Part shown: positions 31,124 to 38,983 of the stretch, in pieces
Position numbering within the stretch: the stretch's first letter is position 1
Layout of the letters: every line of letters begins with the position of its first letter
NCBI RefSeq assembly: GCF_937880195.1
Contig: NZ_CALFLA010000109.1
Coordinates: 1-38,983 of the forward strand
Direction: 5' to 3'
Origin: an uncultured Blautia sp.
GTDB lineage: Bacteria > Bacillota > Clostridia > Lachnospirales > Lachnospiraceae
Length of the DNA: 38,983 bases
The notes under the pieces: model-generated
The model's database searches: none
Seen by the model: only the letters and a program-made list of their open reading frames with translations
Told to the model about the DNA's origin: nothing
Translations under genes and position numbers: made by a program

Positions 31124-32831
31124 GAATATGAAGTACCGCAATAAGCTGAGGGCTCTTCTGGTGACAGCCAGCCTTGTTCCGGTGATCTTGATCGCTCTGT
31201 ACAGTCATATGCGCATGAGCAGCTTTGTTCGCCAGAGAGAAATGGAGGATATGGTAACGCTTCTTGAGCAGACAAGAGAAAATATAGACAGTCAGATCGC
31301 AGTATATACCAGTCTTATGAATTACCTTACGTATGCTCCTGACATTGAGGAGACAATAAGAGAAAAAAATATGGATAATTATACTGCCTATGAACAGTAT
31401 ATGAAGGTGGCAGATCCGCTTCTTACTGTGCCAAAATCCTATCATGACGCGATCCTCCAGATCCAGCTTTTTGCAGACAGTATTAAGGTGGAGCATGAAT
31501 ACACTCTTGTCCCCCTGGAAAAAATAAAAGACAAATGGTGGAACGCAGAGCTGAAAGAAGACGTCAGAATCCAGTGGATGGTAGATCAGGATAAAAAAAA
31601 GATTGTGGCTGCGCGCAAAATTTATGACAGCAGAAAGCTGGAGGCAGTGCTTTGCCTGACCCTTGATTATGATAAGATTTTTCAGCCCTTTGCAGGAATG
31701 GCAGAAGGGGGAGGGGAAGTTGCGGCAACAGACGGCAGAGGACATTTGCTGTATGAAGATTTTTCATTTGAAGATATGGATAAAGAAGATCCTGCCTATC
31801 AGGCGTTTATAAGTGAGCTGAAAAATGATTTTGTTTTGCAGAAGGTGGGAGAAAAATATAATTATGCCAAAGGCAGCAGTACAGAAACAGGATGGAATTT
31901 TTATTTCTTCCGGTCAAAAAAAGCTACATCAGAAGCAGTGAAAGGGTTGTTTTTGGAAGAACTTCCGCTTATTTTCCTTTGTACGCTGCTGGTATTTGTA
32001 CTGGGGACTTTCTTTTCCAGAATTTTTACAAAGAAGATTGAAGAGCTTACCAGAAATATGGACCAGGTCAATCACGGAAGTCGTGAAGTAACTGTTTTCA
32101 GCGACAGCGAGGACGAGGTGGGAATCCTTGTGCGTAGCTTCCGAAGAATGATGGATGAGATCAACAGACTGATCGACCAGGTATATGTAAATAAGATTGC
32201 CTTGAAAGAGTTTGAATTAAAAGCGCTTCAGGCTCAGATCAACCCGCATTTTCTCTACAATACTCTTTCAGCCATTAACTGGATGGCAATACGCAGCAAT
32301 CAAAAAGAAATCAGTAAAGTGACGCTGGCTCTTTCGACCTTTTACCGGACCGCATTAAGTAAGGGCGAGGATATGGTGACAGTAGAAAGCTGCCTCCAGA
32401 ATATAGAAGCCTATCTGGAAATCCAGCTTGTAATGCACGATAATGGATTTGAAGTACAGTGGGAAACAGATTCTTCTGTAAAAAATGAAAAAGTTCCCAA
32501 ACTTCTTCTGCAGCCTGTAGTAGAAAACGCCCTGGAGCATGGACTGGATGTGAAAGAAGAAGGTGAAAAGCTCCTTAAAATCTTTATTTTGGACAAGGGC
32601 GATGAATTTGTAATGACCGTAGAAGACAATGGGCCAGGCATGGATCCGGAAAAGGCGAAAAATCTTGTTACTTATCAGGCAAAAGGCTATGGTCTGAAAA
32701 ATGTCAATGACCGTATCCGGCTTCTTTATGGAGAAAGCTACGGTGTGGATATTTTCAGCCGTCCGGGAGAGGGAACAAGAGTAGAAATTCGACTTCCAAA
32801 AGAAAAAGGAGGCTTAAAAAAAGACAAATGA
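31098..32831 (+). CDS. YesM-type sensor histidine kinase
   Basis: A 577-aa membrane kinase. I start it at ATG 31098, which has AAGGAAG at 8-nt spacing and places the first helix conventionally (MKKLYQKFKNMKYRNKL then hydrophobic residues about 18-36). An earlier in-frame ATG at 31056 would add 14 residues. A large extracytoplasmic sensor region (about 37-295) is followed by a second helix (about 296-316), a HAMP domain, and the His_kinase (LytS/YesM) motif FELKALQAQINPHFLYNTL with H384. The ATPase domain has LQPVVENALEHG and DNGPGMD. It overlaps the regulator by 26 nt and the downstream binding lipoprotein by 4 nt. Confidence 0.95.
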   Translation: MKKLYQKFKNMKYRNKLRALLVTASLVPVILIALYSHMRMSSFVRQREMEDMVTLLEQTRENIDSQIAVYTSLMNYLTYAPDIEETIREKNMDNYTAYEQYMKVADPLLTVPKSYHDAILQIQLFADSIKVEHEYTLVPLEKIKDKWWNAELKEDVRIQWMVDQDKKKIVAARKIYDSRKLEAVLCLTLDYDKIFQPFAGMAEGGGEVAATDGRGHLLYEDFSFEDMDKEDPAYQAFISELKNDFVLQKVGEKYNYAKGSSTETGWNFYFFRSKKATSEAVKGLFLEELPLIFLCTLLVFVLGTFFSRIFTKKIEELTRNMDQVNHGSREVTVFSDSEDEVGILVRSFRRMMDEINRLIDQVYVNKIALKEFELKALQAQINPHFLYNTLSAINWMAIRSNQKEISKVTLALSTFYRTALSKGEDMVTVESCLQNIEAYLEIQLVMHDNGFEVQWETDSSVKNEKVPKLLLQPVVENALEHGLDVKEEGEKLLKIFILDKGDEFVMTVEDNGPGMDPEKAKNLVTYQAKGYGLKNVNDRIRLLYGESYGVDIFSRPGEGTRVEIRLPKEKGGLKKDK

Positions 32832-34492
32832 AAAAGTTTCTTTATCAGATAACAGTATTTTTTATCCTCCTGTGTACTTTTTGCGGCTGTACAGAGCAAA
32901 AAAAGATTCAGGATTCCGGACAGCAGATGTCGGAGGAGAGCAGAAAGACCTGGGAAAAAGCAGAGACAACGCCTTACGGAGCCTATCCGGAGCTGGTGAC
33001 ATATACTCTTGGACAGATGAGCGGGGCAAACAATTCGAATCTTCCTGAAGGAGATACCTATGAGGACAATGCGTATACAAGGTATCTTCGCAAAATGCTG
33101 AATATTCAAAATGATAACGTGTATATGGAAAGCGAGGACAGATACAGCGAATTTGTTAATATTATCGTGAAGGATCAGACCCTTCCTGATGTGATGGTAG
33201 TTTCTGACCGGGAAACCTTAAAAGAACTGGTGGAAAATGATCTGATAGAAGATCTGACAGATGCTTTTGAGAAATGTACTTCTCCAAGAATTAAAGAAAT
33301 GTATGAAAGCTATGGCGGAGAGCTTTTGGAAGCAGGTAAATTTGACGGAAAGCTGATGGCAGTGCCGGAAACGGTAATCGATCATGGTCCGAACCTTCTC
33401 TGGCTCCGTAAGGACTGGATGGATGAACTGGGGCTTGAAGAGCCGGAAACCCTGGAAGACGCTTACGAGATTATTGAGGCTTTTGTAAAAAACAGAATGG
33501 GAACAGAGGAAGGAGAAGAACCGGTAGGGCTTGCCTGCGATACGAATCTTGTGGGAACCACCAGTTCCAGTTATTCTGTGGATACGATTTTTGACAGCTT
33601 TCATGCCAGCCCACAGAGATGGATCTGCAAAGACGGAGAGATTATGTATGGGTCTTTGACAGAAGAGACAAAAAATGCCCTTTCTGGTCTGCATGATCTT
33701 TATAAGAGAGGGTTTCTTGACAAAAATTTTGCGCTCAGGGCGCCGAACAATATCAGGGATCTTGTGGTAGAGGGAAAATGCGGCGCATTTTTCGGTCTGT
33801 GGTGGACGCCGAATAATCCTCTTATGGATGCCATGGAAAAAGACAAAACTGCAGACTGGGAACCTTATTATCTTCAAAAACCATCGGGGGAGAATGTGTA
33901 TGCCTCTCTTAGGAATAACAAATATGTAGTTGTCCGTAAGGGATATGAACACCCGGAAATAGTGATGAAGATCATCAGCGTTTTGTTCGATTATACGAGA
34001 TATGAGGCGGAAGACGCAGAGGAAGTAAACGGATATTTTGCTCTGAACGTGGATCCTACGGCAAGACCCCTTGTGATAAACGTGGACTATAACGAGGCAA
34101 CTTATCAGGTGACGGAAAACATCCGGGCGGCGCTGAGGGGAACCTGCGAAGAAAAAGATCTTACTGCCATTGAAAAATCCTATTATCAGGCATGCAGAAA
34201 TTATCTTCAAAAAGAAAGCCATACGGTAGAAGACTGGGCGGCATATAAATCCAGACTGTCGGCAGTGGGGCTTCTGGTGGACAAAAAATATACGCCGTCT
34301 GTTCACCCTTACCTGGACGATACAGACGGCGTGCTTCCTCAGTCACTAAAGCAACTGGAAAAAGATTCGTTTATTAAAATCATCATGGGAGAGGAGCCTG
34401 TCAGCTATTTTGATACCTTTGTAGAACAGTGGTATCTGCAGGGGGGCAGAGAACTGACAGAGCAGATCCGCAGATCGAATCCGGGAGAGTGA
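32828..34492 (+). CDS. Large extracellular solute-binding lipoprotein coupled to the kinase (LplA-like)
   Basis: A 554-aa family 1 type binding protein. The signal peptide ends in FCGC (C21), a lipobox-like site. The mature part has SBP features: LPDVMVVSDRETLKELVENDLIEDL, LLWLRKDWMDELGLEEPETLEDAYE, and a GLWWTPNNPLMDA region. Its length fits the large LplA/YtcQ-like class. The ATGA overlap with the YesM-type kinase and the absence of permeases next to it suggest that it feeds ligand information to the kinase rather than a transporter, although it could also serve permeases elsewhere. The gene ends exactly where the convergent glgP ends. Confidence 0.9.
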   Translation: MKKFLYQITVFFILLCTFCGCTEQKKIQDSGQQMSEESRKTWEKAETTPYGAYPELVTYTLGQMSGANNSNLPEGDTYEDNAYTRYLRKMLNIQNDNVYMESEDRYSEFVNIIVKDQTLPDVMVVSDRETLKELVENDLIEDLTDAFEKCTSPRIKEMYESYGGELLEAGKFDGKLMAVPETVIDHGPNLLWLRKDWMDELGLEEPETLEDAYEIIEAFVKNRMGTEEGEEPVGLACDTNLVGTTSSSYSVDTIFDSFHASPQRWICKDGEIMYGSLTEETKNALSGLHDLYKRGFLDKNFALRAPNNIRDLVVEGKCGAFFGLWWTPNNPLMDAMEKDKTADWEPYYLQKPSGENVYASLRNNKYVVVRKGYEHPEIVMKIISVLFDYTRYEAEDAEEVNGYFALNVDPTARPLVINVDYNEATYQVTENIRAALRGTCEEKDLTAIEKSYYQACRNYLQKESHTVEDWAAYKSRLSAVGLLVDKKYTPSVHPYLDDTDGVLPQSLKQLEKDSFIKIIMGEEPVSYFDTFVEQWYLQGGRELTEQIRRSNPGE

Positions 34493-34502
34493 TCACTCTC
34501 CC
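34483..34502. repeat. 20-bp perfect palindrome at the convergent stop codons
   Basis: GGGAGAGTGA followed by its exact reverse complement TCACTCTCCC. The centre, TGATCA, contains both stop codons: TGA of the binding lipoprotein (34490-34492) and TGA of glgP on the other strand (34495-34493). There is no T-run, so it is not a standard Rho-independent terminator. Confidence 0.8.
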
Positions 34503-36760
34503 AGGTGCCAGATATCGCGGTTGTATTCTTCAATGGTACGGTCAGAAGAGAAGAAGCCGGCATGGGCGATATTGATCAATGCTCTTCTTGTCCAGTCTTT
34601 TGGATTACAGGAGTAGTCTGCCATTGCCTGTTGTTTTCTGACAACATAGGCGTTAAAATCAGGAAGCGTCTGGAACCAGTCTTTATGGATCAGCTCATTT
34701 TTGAGTCTTTCCAGATGGTCTTTCTGTCCGTATTTCTGCATTTCTTCTCCTGTAAGGAAGTCTATGGCCCGTTTCAGGTTTGGATCGCTTTCATACCAGT
34801 CTTTTGCACAGTAATCGCCCCCCGCATAACGACGGATGACCTGATCGCTGCTCTGTCCAAAGATATAGATATTGTCGCTTCCTACGCTCTGAGAGATTTC
34901 CACGTTGGCGCCGTCCATAGTTCCAAGGGTAAGGGCGCCGTTCAGCATGAATTTCATATTTCCTGTGCCTGAGGCTTCTTTGGAAGCAAGACTGATCTGT
35001 TCGGAGAGGTCGCAGGCAGGAATCATTTTTTCCGCAGCGGTGACATTATAGTTTTCCACAAAAACAAGCTGCATCCATGGAGACACATCCGGGTCGTTTT
35101 CAATGACTTTAGAAAGTGTGAGAAGACTGTGGATGATATCCTTGGCAATAATATAAGCGGGAGCGGCCTTTGCTCCAAAAATACTGACCAGCGGAGTAGA
35201 TGGTTTATGTCCTGCTTTGATCTCCAGATACTGGTGGATCAAAAACAGAAGATTTAGCTGCTGACGTTTGTACTCATGAAGTCGTTTGGACTGAATAGAG
35301 AACATGGCGTCTGTGCGGACAGAAATTCCCTGTTTTTTATTCAGCCATTGCGCCAGAGCTTCTTTGTTGCGGCGTTTAATCTCGCCAAAGCGTGTCAGGA
35401 CGTTTTCGTCTCCGGTAAACGTAAGAAGTTTTTCTAATTCTGTGGCGTCTTTATAAAATCCAGGTCCGATCAGGGATTCTATTTCTTTTGTAAGGGTCGG
35501 ATTACATTTCATCAGCCAGCGGCGGAAGGTGATTCCGTTAGTCTTGTTATTAAATTTCTCAGGATAAAGTTCATAAAAATCATGAAGCTCACTGTTTTTC
35601 AAAATTTCAGTGTGCAGGGCGGCAACACCGTTGGTGGAATGGGAAAAATGGATATCCATATGCGCCATATGCACCAGACGGTTCTGATCTATGACAGAAA
35701 CCGCTTCATTATCTGTACGGGTACGCGCCAGGGCGTCCAGCCTGCGGATGACAGGAAGAAGCTGCGGCACTACTTTTTCAAGGAAACTTTCCGGCCACTT
35801 TTCAAGAGCCTCGGAAAGAATGGTGTGATTTGTATAAGCGCAGGTATCGGTAACAATCTGAACTGCTTCTTCAAAGGTGATTCCTCTTTCCTCCAGAAGG
35901 CGGATCAGCTCGGGAATTACCATGCTGGGGTGAGTATCGTTGATCTGAATGGCCGCATAATCGGCAAGGTTATGAAGATTGCAGCCTCTCTCTTCGCATT
36001 CTTTTAATATAAGCTGCGCGCCTGCGGATACCATCATGTACTGCTGATAGATACGCAGCAGACGTCCGTCGTCATCAGAATCGTCAGGATAAAGGAAAAG
36101 CGTAAGATTTTTTGCAATATCCTTTTTGTCAAAAGAGATTCCTTCGCGGATGATGGAAGGATCTACGGTATCCAGGTCAAAAAGATTCAGGGTATTGGTA
36201 CGTCCTTCATAGCCGGTTACAGGAAGGGTATAAAGCCTTGCCTGATAAGTGGTTCCCGCAAGAGATACCGGAAATACCGTATCGGTGGCCTGCGCCGCGC
36301 TGTGGGGTTCGATCCAGAAATCGGGAGATTCGTTTTGCAGACCGTTTTTGAAATCCTGATGGAACAGACCGCAGTGATAGCGAAGACCGATTCCGTCTCC
36401 GGGCAGATTTAATGTGGCAAGGCTGTCCAGAAAGCAGGCTGCCAGACGCCCGAGCCCGCCGTTTCCCAGACTTGGTTCCGGCTCGATCTCCTCAATGTCT
36501 CCAAGAGATTTTCCCGCTTCTGCAAGAACCGAAGATACCTGATCGAAAAGTCCGAGATTGATAAGGTTATTTGATAAAAGTTTTCCAATCAGAAATTCAG
36601 CGGAAATATAATAAAGTTTTTTTCCTTTGGCAACAGATACTTTTTCTTCTGCCTTTTTTTGGATCAGCTTTAAAAGTCCATAATAAATTTCCTGATCAGA
36701 TGCAAGGGAAAGATCTTTTCCACAAAAATCAGTAAGTTCTTTTTTGATATCAACACACAT
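34493..36760 (-). CDS. glgP: Glycogen/starch (maltodextrin) phosphorylase
   Basis: PLP enzyme releasing glucose 1-phosphate from alpha-glucans. The 755-aa length is in the family range. Recognisable blocks are the N-terminal YYISAEFLIGKLL and EPSLGNGGLGRLAACFLDSLATL, the central NDTHPSMVIPELIR and TNHTILSEALEKWP, and the PLP-phosphate region EASGTGNMKFMLNGALTLGTMDGANVEI with the PLP lysine in GNMK. All catalytic blocks are intact. The ATG has AAAGGAGA upstream on the minus strand, and a TATAAT (36802-36797) is a candidate -10 box. It is convergent with the sensing operon and divergent from the AraC regulator, so alpha-glucan use is a plausible theme for the locus. Confidence 0.97.
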   Translation of the reverse strand: MCVDIKKELTDFCGKDLSLASDQEIYYGLLKLIQKKAEEKVSVAKGKKLYYISAEFLIGKLLSNNLINLGLFDQVSSVLAEAGKSLGDIEEIEPEPSLGNGGLGRLAACFLDSLATLNLPGDGIGLRYHCGLFHQDFKNGLQNESPDFWIEPHSAAQATDTVFPVSLAGTTYQARLYTLPVTGYEGRTNTLNLFDLDTVDPSIIREGISFDKKDIAKNLTLFLYPDDSDDDGRLLRIYQQYMMVSAGAQLILKECEERGCNLHNLADYAAIQINDTHPSMVIPELIRLLEERGITFEEAVQIVTDTCAYTNHTILSEALEKWPESFLEKVVPQLLPVIRRLDALARTRTDNEAVSVIDQNRLVHMAHMDIHFSHSTNGVAALHTEILKNSELHDFYELYPEKFNNKTNGITFRRWLMKCNPTLTKEIESLIGPGFYKDATELEKLLTFTGDENVLTRFGEIKRRNKEALAQWLNKKQGISVRTDAMFSIQSKRLHEYKRQQLNLLFLIHQYLEIKAGHKPSTPLVSIFGAKAAPAYIIAKDIIHSLLTLSKVIENDPDVSPWMQLVFVENYNVTAAEKMIPACDLSEQISLASKEASGTGNMKFMLNGALTLGTMDGANVEISQSVGSDNIYIFGQSSDQVIRRYAGGDYCAKDWYESDPNLKRAIDFLTGEEMQKYGQKDHLERLKNELIHKDWFQTLPDFNAYVVRKQQAMADYSCNPKDWTRRALINIAHAGFFSSDRTIEEYNRDIWHLGE

Positions 36761-36868
36761 GGTTTATCTCCTTTCTGTTGGCGAAAGATAATTGTTATTA
36801 TATTTTTAACACATAAAATAAGGATAATCTAGTAAAACAATGGCAATTTATGATACAATACTATCATG

Positions 36869-36896
36869 TTGCAAAAATAAACAAAACATATATAAT
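36869..36896 (+). promoter_or_regulatory. Promoter of the AraC regulator
   Basis: TTGCAA (36869-36874), a 16-bp spacer and TATAAT (36891-36896). These positions lie inside a potential upstream extension of the reading frame from ATG 36850, which argues for the later ATG 36916. Confidence 0.75.
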
Positions 36897-36915
36897 TATA
36901 GAAGAAGGAGCTTGT

Positions 36916-37788
36916 ATGACAGAAAAAAATATGGAAACCTGTTATCAGGAAACGAAACAACATGGCAGCAGGCTGTTTCCCTTTAATATTTATCCATGCA
37001 CGATCCCTCTTGATTTTCCCGCGGTACTCCTTCACTGGCACAGGGACATGGAACTGGTATTTGTAAAAAAGGGAAAAGGCAAGCTGCAGCTTGGAATAGA
37101 ATTTTATGAAGGAAAGAAAGGAGATATCTTTGTGATACCTCCGGGAACTCTTCATGCCATCCACAGAGAAAACGGATGCGTCATGGAGTATGAAAATATT
37201 ATTTTTGAGGTGGATTTTCTGGGCGGCGGAACGGCGGACGTCTGCGCAGGAGAATATCTGATCCCTCTGGCTTCCGGGCAGCTTCTTCCACCTGTCAGAA
37301 TCCGCCGGGAAGAAGAGGGATATGAAGAGCTGGAATACTGTCTGAGGCAGATGGAATTTCTCTGTGAAAAAAAAGAGCAGGGATTTGAGCTGGGCGTTAA
37401 GGCGGCAGTTTTGCAGTTGGTGTATCTGCTTGTACGCAGATACCCGGAACGCCATCCCCATATATCCTCGGATATGGAAAAACTCAAGGCGCTTCTTCAG
37501 GAGATGGATATAAGAGAAGGAAAGAATCTGACTGTGGGAGAGATGGCGCGGTTTTGCGGATGGAGCGGCAGTCATTTTATGAGATGGTTCAAACATATGA
37601 CGGGAAGCAGTTTTAACGCTTATGTAAATGACAGGAAACTGGCAGAGGCGGCAAAAGCGCTGCGGGCTACAGACAATAAGATCGTTACTGTAGCGGCAGA
37701 CGTGGGATTTGAGAATCTGTCTAATTTTAACAGACAGTTTAAGGCAAAATACGGAATGACGCCCAGGCAATATCGGACAGGAAATTGA
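36916..37788 (+). CDS. AraC-family transcriptional regulator with cupin sensor domain
   Basis: A 291-aa regulator. I start it at ATG 36916 with GAAGGAG upstream, because the earlier in-frame ATG 36850 precedes the promoter. The N-terminal cupin (about 20-110) has HWHRDMELVFVKKGKG and GDIFVIPPGTLHAI, typical of sugar-responsive AraC proteins. The C-terminal pair of helix-turn-helices has LTVGEMARFCGWSGSHFMRWFK and VTVAADVGFENLSNFNRQFKAKYGMTPRQYR. It is divergent from glgP, about 155 bp apart, and so probably controls it; the ligand is unknown. Confidence 0.94.
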   Translation: MTEKNMETCYQETKQHGSRLFPFNIYPCTIPLDFPAVLLHWHRDMELVFVKKGKGKLQLGIEFYEGKKGDIFVIPPGTLHAIHRENGCVMEYENIIFEVDFLGGGTADVCAGEYLIPLASGQLLPPVRIRREEEGYEELEYCLRQMEFLCEKKEQGFELGVKAAVLQLVYLLVRRYPERHPHISSDMEKLKALLQEMDIREGKNLTVGEMARFCGWSGSHFMRWFKHMTGSSFNAYVNDRKLAEAAKALRATDNKIVTVAADVGFENLSNFNRQFKAKYGMTPRQYRTGN

Positions 37789-37847
37789 TTTCATTATATT
37801 TATCGTAAAAAAATACCATTTTAATCCATACTGTTTTTTTATATTCT

Positions 37848-37885
37848 TATAATAGTATGCAGACTGACGTGACGGATCACGTCAG
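37848..37885 (+). promoter_or_regulatory. -10 box and 5'-leader hairpin before the class C sortase
   Basis: TATAAT (37848-37853) lies at a normal distance from the gene, with a weak -35 region. About four nucleotides after the predicted start, CTGACGTGA-CGGA-TCACGTCAG (37864-37885) forms a perfect 9-bp hairpin. It could be a repressor operator or a 5' mRNA-stabilising stem. Confidence 0.6.
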
Positions 37886-37912
37886 AATAAAAAACAGGAT
37901 GGAAGTGAAAAA

Positions 37913-38875
37913 ATGGAACGTTTTCGCAGAAGACTGCCGATTCTGGCAGGTACGCTTTTGATCCTTGCCGGATGCGCGGTTAAACTTTATCCTTCTGTGT
38001 GCAGCCTGTATCGGGACTGTATGGCAGGAGAAGCGATAGAGAAGTACAGGCAGGATATATCCCGGATTTCGGAACAGGAAAAAAAGCAGAGCCAAAAGGA
38101 AGCGGAAGAATATAACCGCATACTCGCTGATGAAGCTCTTCATCCGGGAAAGACGGAAAACCGTCAGGATAAAGCAGAGTACAAAGATCTGCTGGCATCC
38201 ACAGAGGCAATGGCGTATCTGGAAATTCCGTCCATAGAACTCAGGCTTCCCGTTTACCATGGCGCTGACGAAGAAACGTTAAAAAAAGGAGCCGGACATA
38301 TGGAGGGAACTTCTCTTCCCACAGGGGGGAGAAACGTTCATTGTGTGATCTCGGGACATACAGGAGTGCCGGGAGCCGAACTGTTTACACGTCTGGACGA
38401 ACTGAAAGAAGGAGACAGATTTTATCTTTATGAAATGGATCAGAGGCTTTCTTATCAGGTTGACCGGGTCGTGACCGTACTTCCGGAAGAGACGGAGGCG
38501 ATCGCCATAGAAGAAGGCAGGGATTATGTGACGCTTCTTACCTGTATTCCTTATGGAATAAACAGTCACAGGCTTCTGGTGCGCGGAGTAAGAACAGAAG
38601 ATGACGGAGGTACGGAAAGATATAAACAGTTTCCGTTTTCGTCAGAAATTCTCCTGATTTTTATTGTGTCTGGAACAGCAGTTCTGTTTCTTCTGGATAT
38701 CATACTTGTGCTTAAATTTTCCACAGGGAAAAAACATCAGGAGGGAAAGAATCTGTTACCTTGCGGCTTTCAGAAAAAGCACAGGGAATTGAGGTCAGCC
38801 TTTATATGGCTGCAAAGAGAAAAAATGACAAAACCCTGTGGACGGAAGCGTTTGCAGACTGCGGCGTTTCTGTAA
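37913..38875 (+). CDS. Class C (pilin-type) sortase with an aberrant C-terminal tail
   Basis: A 320-aa transpeptidase. An N-terminal helix (about 9-27) and a C-terminal helix (about 242-265) fit class C, which polymerises pilins. Catalytic residues are H149 in ISGHTG, C211 in TLLTCIPYG and R220 in NSHRLLVRG. The proline-rich lid motif of some class C enzymes is not evident. After the second helix, about 50 extra residues (from KKHQEGKNLLPCGF) look unlike a sortase tail; family members usually stop within a few charged residues. GGAAGTG precedes the ATG. No pilin gene is visible in the window. Confidence 0.9.
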   Translation: MERFRRRLPILAGTLLILAGCAVKLYPSVCSLYRDCMAGEAIEKYRQDISRISEQEKKQSQKEAEEYNRILADEALHPGKTENRQDKAEYKDLLASTEAMAYLEIPSIELRLPVYHGADEETLKKGAGHMEGTSLPTGGRNVHCVISGHTGVPGAELFTRLDELKEGDRFYLYEMDQRLSYQVDRVVTVLPEETEAIAIEEGRDYVTLLTCIPYGINSHRLLVRGVRTEDDGGTERYKQFPFSSEILLIFIVSGTAVLFLLDIILVLKFSTGKKHQEGKNLLPCGFQKKHRELRSAFIWLQREKMTKPCGRKRLQTAAFL

Positions 38876-38983
38876 ACGGAGAAGAAACTTCAGTAGAAAT
38901 GATGGAAAAGGCGGAGAAACTTTCCGACTAAGCGCCAAAGAAGATCAACTGATTATACGGGAGTTCAGTATGCCTGTGGAAGA
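38806..38983 (+). other. Short open stretches in shifted frames at the right edge
   Basis: After the sortase transmembrane segment, two other plus-strand frames look more protein-like than the sortase tail. One is open from before TTG 38761 through ATG 38806 to a stop at 38929-38931 (containing KNDKTLWTEAFADCGVSVNG). The next is open from 38829 to the window end (containing GGETFRLSAKEDQLIIREF). This could be the start of an unseen gene, a decayed gene, or a sequence error. I do not call a gene. Confidence 0.35.

Noticed and set aside
33218..34306. 362-aa open frame opposite the second binding protein, and a 321-aa one opposite the AraC gene (36829-37794)
   Set aside because: The products are His/Phe/Ile-rich without domains, and the plus-strand genes there are clearly real.
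36850..36915. Longer AraC regulator from the first in-frame ATG
   Set aside because: The extension covers the likely promoter (TTGCAA and TATAAT), lacks a ribosome site and adds residues foreign to the family.

Overview
The window looks like chromosome from a low-GC Gram-positive gut anaerobe of the Clostridia, most likely a Lachnospiraceae member (Blautia/Dorea/Mediterraneibacter-like). The evidence is strong AGGAGG-type ribosome sites, consensus sigma-A promoters, class B and class C sortases, YesMN-type two-component regulation, a CD1871A-type CXXC mini-protein, DUF951, and carbohydrate ABC genes without their own ATPase. This assignment is inferred from gene content, not from a marker-gene search. 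There is no CRISPR array, insertion sequence, prophage or rRNA.

Layout. (1) 1-3.9 kb: glycolysis genes tpiA and gpmI, with homoserine dehydrogenase between them as a separate transcription unit. (2) 4.2-7.0 kb: a membrane-anchored L,D-transpeptidase with an acidic cytoplasmic tail, a small membrane protein and a convergent HAD phosphatase. (3) 7.2-11.8 kb: overlapping sfsA-mutY-glycosyltransferase genes, a convergent lipid kinase and an orphan OmpR-type response regulator. (4) 11.9-15.7 kb: topB followed by a Lon-like AAA+ ATPase that has no protease domain. (5) 15.7-19.7 kb: an aminotransferase carrying an N-terminal XRE-type DNA-binding domain, divergent from a redox cassette (TlpA-like thioredoxin, CXXC mini-protein, polyferredoxin). 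The divergent region holds five copies of the 8-mer AAGTTCAA, one of them exactly over the -35 box of the aminotransferase promoter. (6) 19.7-26.1 kb: initiator tRNA-Met, a 157-bp nested inverted-repeat element, then a tightly packed run of sortase B, sirtuin, DUF951, a DUF308-like membrane protein, response regulator and histidine kinase, followed by a lipoprotein with its own promoter. (7) 26.3-37.8 kb: a sugar-uptake and sensing locus (binding protein, two permeases, YesN/YesM-like pair, second binding lipoprotein), convergent glycogen phosphorylase, and an AraC regulator. (8) 37.9 kb to the end: a class C sortase with an odd C-terminal tail.

How the genes work together. The carbohydrate locus pairs transport with sensing, because the second binding lipoprotein is translationally coupled to the histidine kinase and has no permeases of its own. 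Glycogen phosphorylase and an AraC regulator lie next to it. The strongest candidate for an undescribed system is the XRE-aminotransferase. It combines a fused DNA-binding domain, a strong internal ribosome site placed exactly at the native aminotransferase start (predicting both a 511-aa and a 405-aa product), and a cluster of candidate operators over its own promoter. Together these suggest a metabolic enzyme that regulates itself and possibly the divergent redox operon.
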